DNA of 7,141 bases from NCBI GenBank assembly GCA_965659945.1, contig CBFHYJ010000071.1, positions 1-7,141 of the forward strand, given 5' to 3'. The notes under the pieces are model-generated. The model was given only the letters and a program-made list of their open reading frames with translations, was not told where the DNA came from and made no database searches. The translations under genes and the position numbers were made by a program. Each line of letters opens with the position of its first letter. Positions within the stretch are counted from its first letter, which is position 1. Shown one piece after another: positions 5,115 through 7,141 of the stretch. The DNA comes from VMDJ01 sp965659945. GTDB taxonomy: Bacteria > Pseudomonadota > Gammaproteobacteria > Chromatiales > Chromatiaceae.

Positions 5115-6458
5115 TTAACTCAATCCGAGTTTCTTTTCCAGGTAGTGAATGTTGACGCCACCGATTTGGAAGTTGGCATCGTCCATGTTGCGTTGCTGCA
5201 ATGGGATATTGGTTTTGATGCCATCTATCACGGCTTCTGACAAAGCGCCCTGCATGCGAGCAATCGCAACATCACGACTACAGCCATGCGTAATCAGTTT
5301 GGCGATCATCGAGTCATAATGCGGAGGGACTGTGTAGCCTGCATAGATATGGGTATCCACGCGTACGCCCGGGCCGCCTGGCCAATGCAGTTTTTTGATG
5401 TTGCCAGGGCTTGGCATGAAGTTGTCAGGGTCTTCAGCGTTGATGCGACACTCAATCGCGTGGCCAGTAATCTTGATGTCATCTTGAGTAAGGCCAAGCT
5501 TGCCACCGCCAGCAACGGCTAATTGCTCTTTCACGATATCGACACCGGTAATCATTTCAGTGACCGGGTGCTCAACCTGAACACGGGTATTCATTTCGAT
5601 GAAATAGAACTCGTCGTTTTCGAATAAAAATTCAAACGTACCGACACCGCGATAACCGATTTCTTGGCAGGCTTTCGCGCAGCGACCACCAATTTCAGCT
5701 CGCATCTTAGGTGTGATGCCCGGAGCAGGGGCTTCCTCAACTACCTTTTGGTGACGACGCTGCATTGAGCAGTCACGTTCACCAAGGTGAACGGCATTGC
5801 CTTGTTCATCAGCGAGAATCTGGAATTCCACGTGACGTGGGTTTTCCAGGAATTTCTCCATGTAAACGGTATCGTTGCCAAAGGCAGCCCCCGCTTCTGC
5901 TTTCGTTAACTGGATTGAGTTCAATAGCGCAGCTTCAGTATGCACAACACGCATACCACGACCACCGCCGCCACCAGCTGCTTTAACAATCACCGGATAA
6001 CCAATGTCACGTGCCATTTTAATGGTGCGCTCATTGTCATCGGTGAGTGGGCCGTCTGAGCCAGGTACGGTAGGAACGCCTGCAGCCTTCATCGCTTCGA
6101 TCGCAGTGATCTTGTCACCCATCATGCGGATGGTGTCAGGACGTGGGCCGATAAAGACGAAACCCGATTTCTCAACACGCTCAGCAAAGTCGGCGTTCTC
6201 TGATAAGAAGCCGTAGCCGGGATGAATACCCTGTGCGTCGGTTACTTCTGCCGCTGCGATGATGGCAGGGACATTGAGGTAACTTTTGGCGGATTGCGCA
6301 GGACCAATACACACTGATTCGTCAGCGATTCGTACGTGTTTCAGATCACGGTCTGCATCAGAGTGCACCGCTACTGTTTTAATACCTAACTCGCGACATG
6401 CACGCAAAATACGCAGTGCAATTTCGCCACGGTTAGCAATGACGACTTTTTCCAGCAT
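5115..6458 (-). CDS. accC: Biotin carboxylase subunit of acetyl-CoA carboxylase
   Basis: Carboxylates the biotin on AccB using ATP and bicarbonate, the first half-reaction of malonyl-CoA synthesis for fatty acids. It has 447 residues (E. coli 449). Numbering coincides with E. coli, and the catalytic and ligand residues are all present: Lys116 (MGDK), Lys159 (VIVKA), the glycine-rich loop 162-168, and His209 in ENPRHVEFQ. Also present are Lys238 in RRHQKVVEE, Glu276, Glu288, Asn290 and Arg292 in FIEMNTRVQVEHP, and Arg338 in ECRINAEDP. The ATG at 6458 gives MLEKVVIANRGEIALRILRA, matching the family N-terminus. A TTG four codons earlier overlaps the accB stop and is less likely. There are only four bases between the accB stop and this ATG, with just a weak GAG as Shine-Dalgarno, so translational coupling to accB is likely. 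A candidate terminator follows. Confidence 0.98.
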   Translation of the reverse strand: MLEKVVIANRGEIALRILRACRELGIKTVAVHSDADRDLKHVRIADESVCIGPAQSAKSYLNVPAIIAAAEVTDAQGIHPGYGFLSENADFAERVEKSGFVFIGPRPDTIRMMGDKITAIEAMKAAGVPTVPGSDGPLTDDNERTIKMARDIGYPVIVKAAGGGGGRGMRVVHTEAALLNSIQLTKAEAGAAFGNDTVYMEKFLENPRHVEFQILADEQGNAVHLGERDCSMQRRHQKVVEEAPAPGITPKMRAEIGGRCAKACQEIGYRGVGTFEFLFENDEFYFIEMNTRVQVEHPVTEMITGVDIVKEQLAVAGGGKLGLTQDDIKITGHAIECRINAEDPDNFMPSPGNIKKLHWPGGPGVRVDTHIYAGYTVPPHYDSMIAKLITHGCSRDVAIARMQGALSEAVIDGIKTNIPLQQRNMDDANFQIGGVNIHYLEKKLGLS

Positions 6459-6462
6459 GGGA

Positions 6463-6912
6463 TTACTCAATGATGAAGAGTGGCTGATCGAACTCTACTG
6501 GCTGACCGTTTTCAACCAAGATCTTAGTGACCTTGCCGGCCTTATCCGATTCAATTTGGTTGAGGATCTTCATCGCTTCAATGATGCACAGGGTTTGACC
6601 TGCTGAAACGGTATCGCCTTCTTTAACAAATGCGCTCGCATCGGGTGATGGTGCGCTGTAGAAAGTACCGACCATAGGTGAGCGTACGGCATGACCTTGA
6701 ATTTCAGGCTCTGCAGCAGGTGCAACCGCTGGAGCGGCGGCCGGTGCGGGAGCAGCAACAGGCGCCGCAGCTATAGGTGCTGCCATTGGCGCGACAACCG
6801 CGGTGCTACCTCGACTGATTCGAACAGATTCTTCACCTTCGTGAATCTCAATTTCTGCGACATCAGATTCTTCGAGAAGCTCGATGAGCTTTTTAACCTT
6901 GCGAATATCCAT
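6463..6912 (-). CDS. accB: Biotin carboxyl carrier protein of acetyl-CoA carboxylase
   Basis: Carries the biotin that shuttles carboxyl groups from AccC to the carboxyltransferase AccAD. It has 149 residues (E. coli 156). The N-terminal segment MDIRKVKKLIELLEESDVAE (1-20) is the typical AccB assembly region. A flexible Ala/Pro/Val linker follows at about 39-68 (gene positions about 6709-6798). The biotinyl domain (about 75-149) has the protruding-thumb sequence SPMVGTFYSAPSPDA (78-92) and the biotinylation motif IIEAMKILNQIESD, with Lys115 as the biotin site. The residue after the Lys is Ile, where E. coli has Met, a tolerated variation. The ATG at 6912 is set by GAGGA ten bases upstream, inside the end of aroQ. 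The aroQ stop is six bases before the start and accC begins four bases after the end, giving a tight aroQ-accB-accC order. Confidence 0.97.
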   Translation of the reverse strand: MDIRKVKKLIELLEESDVAEIEIHEGEESVRISRGSTAVVAPMAAPIAAAPVAAPAPAAAPAVAPAAEPEIQGHAVRSPMVGTFYSAPSPDASAFVKEGDTVSAGQTLCIIEAMKILNQIESDKAGKVTKILVENGQPVEFDQPLFIIE

Positions 6913-6918
6913 GGGTTT

Positions 6919-7141
6919 TTAATCCTCAGTTTCAGCAACGCGACTAAGAGCAGCCGCTAATGCGAGTTCGTACCCTTGAGCACCAAGACCGGAGATCACT
7001 GCAACAGCAATATCTGACAAATAAGAGTGGTGACGGAAGCTTTCGCGGGCGTACACATTACTTAAATGAATCTCGATGAAAGGAATATTGACCGCCAACA
7101 TCGCATCACGCAGCGCAATGCTGGTGTGAGTGAAGGCGGCT
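6919..7141 (-). CDS. aroQ: Type II 3-dehydroquinate dehydratase, C-terminal half; cut by window edge
   Basis: Dehydrates 3-dehydroquinate to 3-dehydroshikimate, the third step of the shikimate pathway; type II enzymes are small dodecameric cytosolic proteins. The visible 73 residues (first full codon at 7140) are roughly the C-terminal half of a protein of about 145-150. They read AAFTHTSIALRDAMLAVNIP, then FIEIHLSNVYARESFRHHSY, then GLGAQGYELALAAALS. Relative to the M. tuberculosis numbering as I recall it, the His of FTHTS corresponds to His81. The His of EIHLSN is the catalytic-pocket His101, exactly 20 residues later, and the Arg of SFRHHS is Arg112. All are kept. The stop is six bases before accB, and the Shine-Dalgarno of accB lies over the last codons. 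No promoter for accB is visible in this short gap, so accBC are probably transcribed from upstream of or within aroQ. Confidence 0.96.
   Translation of the reverse strand, partial: AAFTHTSIALRDAMLAVNIPFIEIHLSNVYARESFRHHSYLSDIAVAVISGLGAQGYELALAAALSRVAETED
6923..6927 (-). promoter_or_regulatory. accB ribosome binding site inside the aroQ 3' end
   Basis: GAGGA on the minus strand, ten bases before the accB ATG. It overlaps the Glu-Asp codons that end aroQ, so terminating aroQ ribosomes would cover it, consistent with coupled translation. The spacing is on the long side. Confidence 0.55.

Noticed and set aside
6459..6470. Longer accC reading from a TTG at 6470 overlapping the accB stop
   Set aside because: The ATG at 6458 gives a start that aligns residue for residue with E. 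coli AccC numbering; the TTG has no Shine-Dalgarno.
6286..6606. Plus-strand open frame of 106 codons across the accB-accC junction
   Set aside because: Opposite two strongly conserved genes and without recognisable features; treated as a shadow frame.
6709..6798. Ala/Pro-rich low-complexity repeat in accB as a possible recent expansion
   Set aside because: Such a linker is a normal feature of biotin carboxyl carrier proteins and its length here is ordinary.
1..7141. A hidden mobile element, defence system or other novel multi-gene system
   Set aside because: Every stretch longer than about 125 bases is covered by a conserved housekeeping gene in one orientation, with no composition shift, repeat array or foreign gene seen.

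Overview
The window is a compact run of housekeeping genes, all read from the minus strand. It looks like a chromosome segment of a gammaproteobacterium outside the Enterobacterales. The evidence is the gene order aroQ-accB-accC-prmA-(zinc-ribbon/DUF3426 gene)-dusB-fis-purH-purD, which resembles the order I know from Pseudomonas and related groups. In Escherichia coli the purHD pair lies elsewhere. The presence of fis and the close match of AccC, PurH and PurD to gammaproteobacterial proteins agree with this. Base composition is near-balanced and even across the window, and I see no insertion sequence, phage gene, tRNA, rRNA or CRISPR array.

In the direction of transcription (high to low coordinates) there are three blocks. 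Block 1 is the 3' end of aroQ (shikimate pathway), then accB and accC (biotin carrier and biotin carboxylase of acetyl-CoA carboxylase). These genes are only 4 to 6 bases apart. A hairpin with a U-rich tail follows accC. Block 2 is prmA (ribosomal protein L11 methyltransferase), followed 15 bases later by a gene for a membrane protein with an N-terminal four-cysteine zinc ribbon and a C-terminal DUF3426-type domain. Block 3 is dusB (tRNA dihydrouridine synthase) and fis (nucleoid protein), followed by purH and purD (last steps of IMP synthesis, and the GAR synthetase step). Block 3 is preceded by a 122-base intergenic region. A second possible promoter lies in the 55 bases between fis and purH.

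The shared theme is growth-rate-linked biosynthesis: fatty acid precursors, ribosome and tRNA modification, a growth-phase nucleoid regulator, and purines. I found no previously undescribed system. The points that deserve a second look are small. A 23-bp palindrome just upstream of dusB-fis contains a full match to the Fis core recognition pattern, which suggests autoregulation. The Fis protein is unusually short, starts with GTG, has nine A directly after codon 2, and carries a Ser in place of the usual recognition-helix Asn. A perfect 16-bp dyad sits inside the spacer of a candidate purH promoter. The DUF3426 protein, of unknown function, lies between two genes for translation-related modification enzymes.
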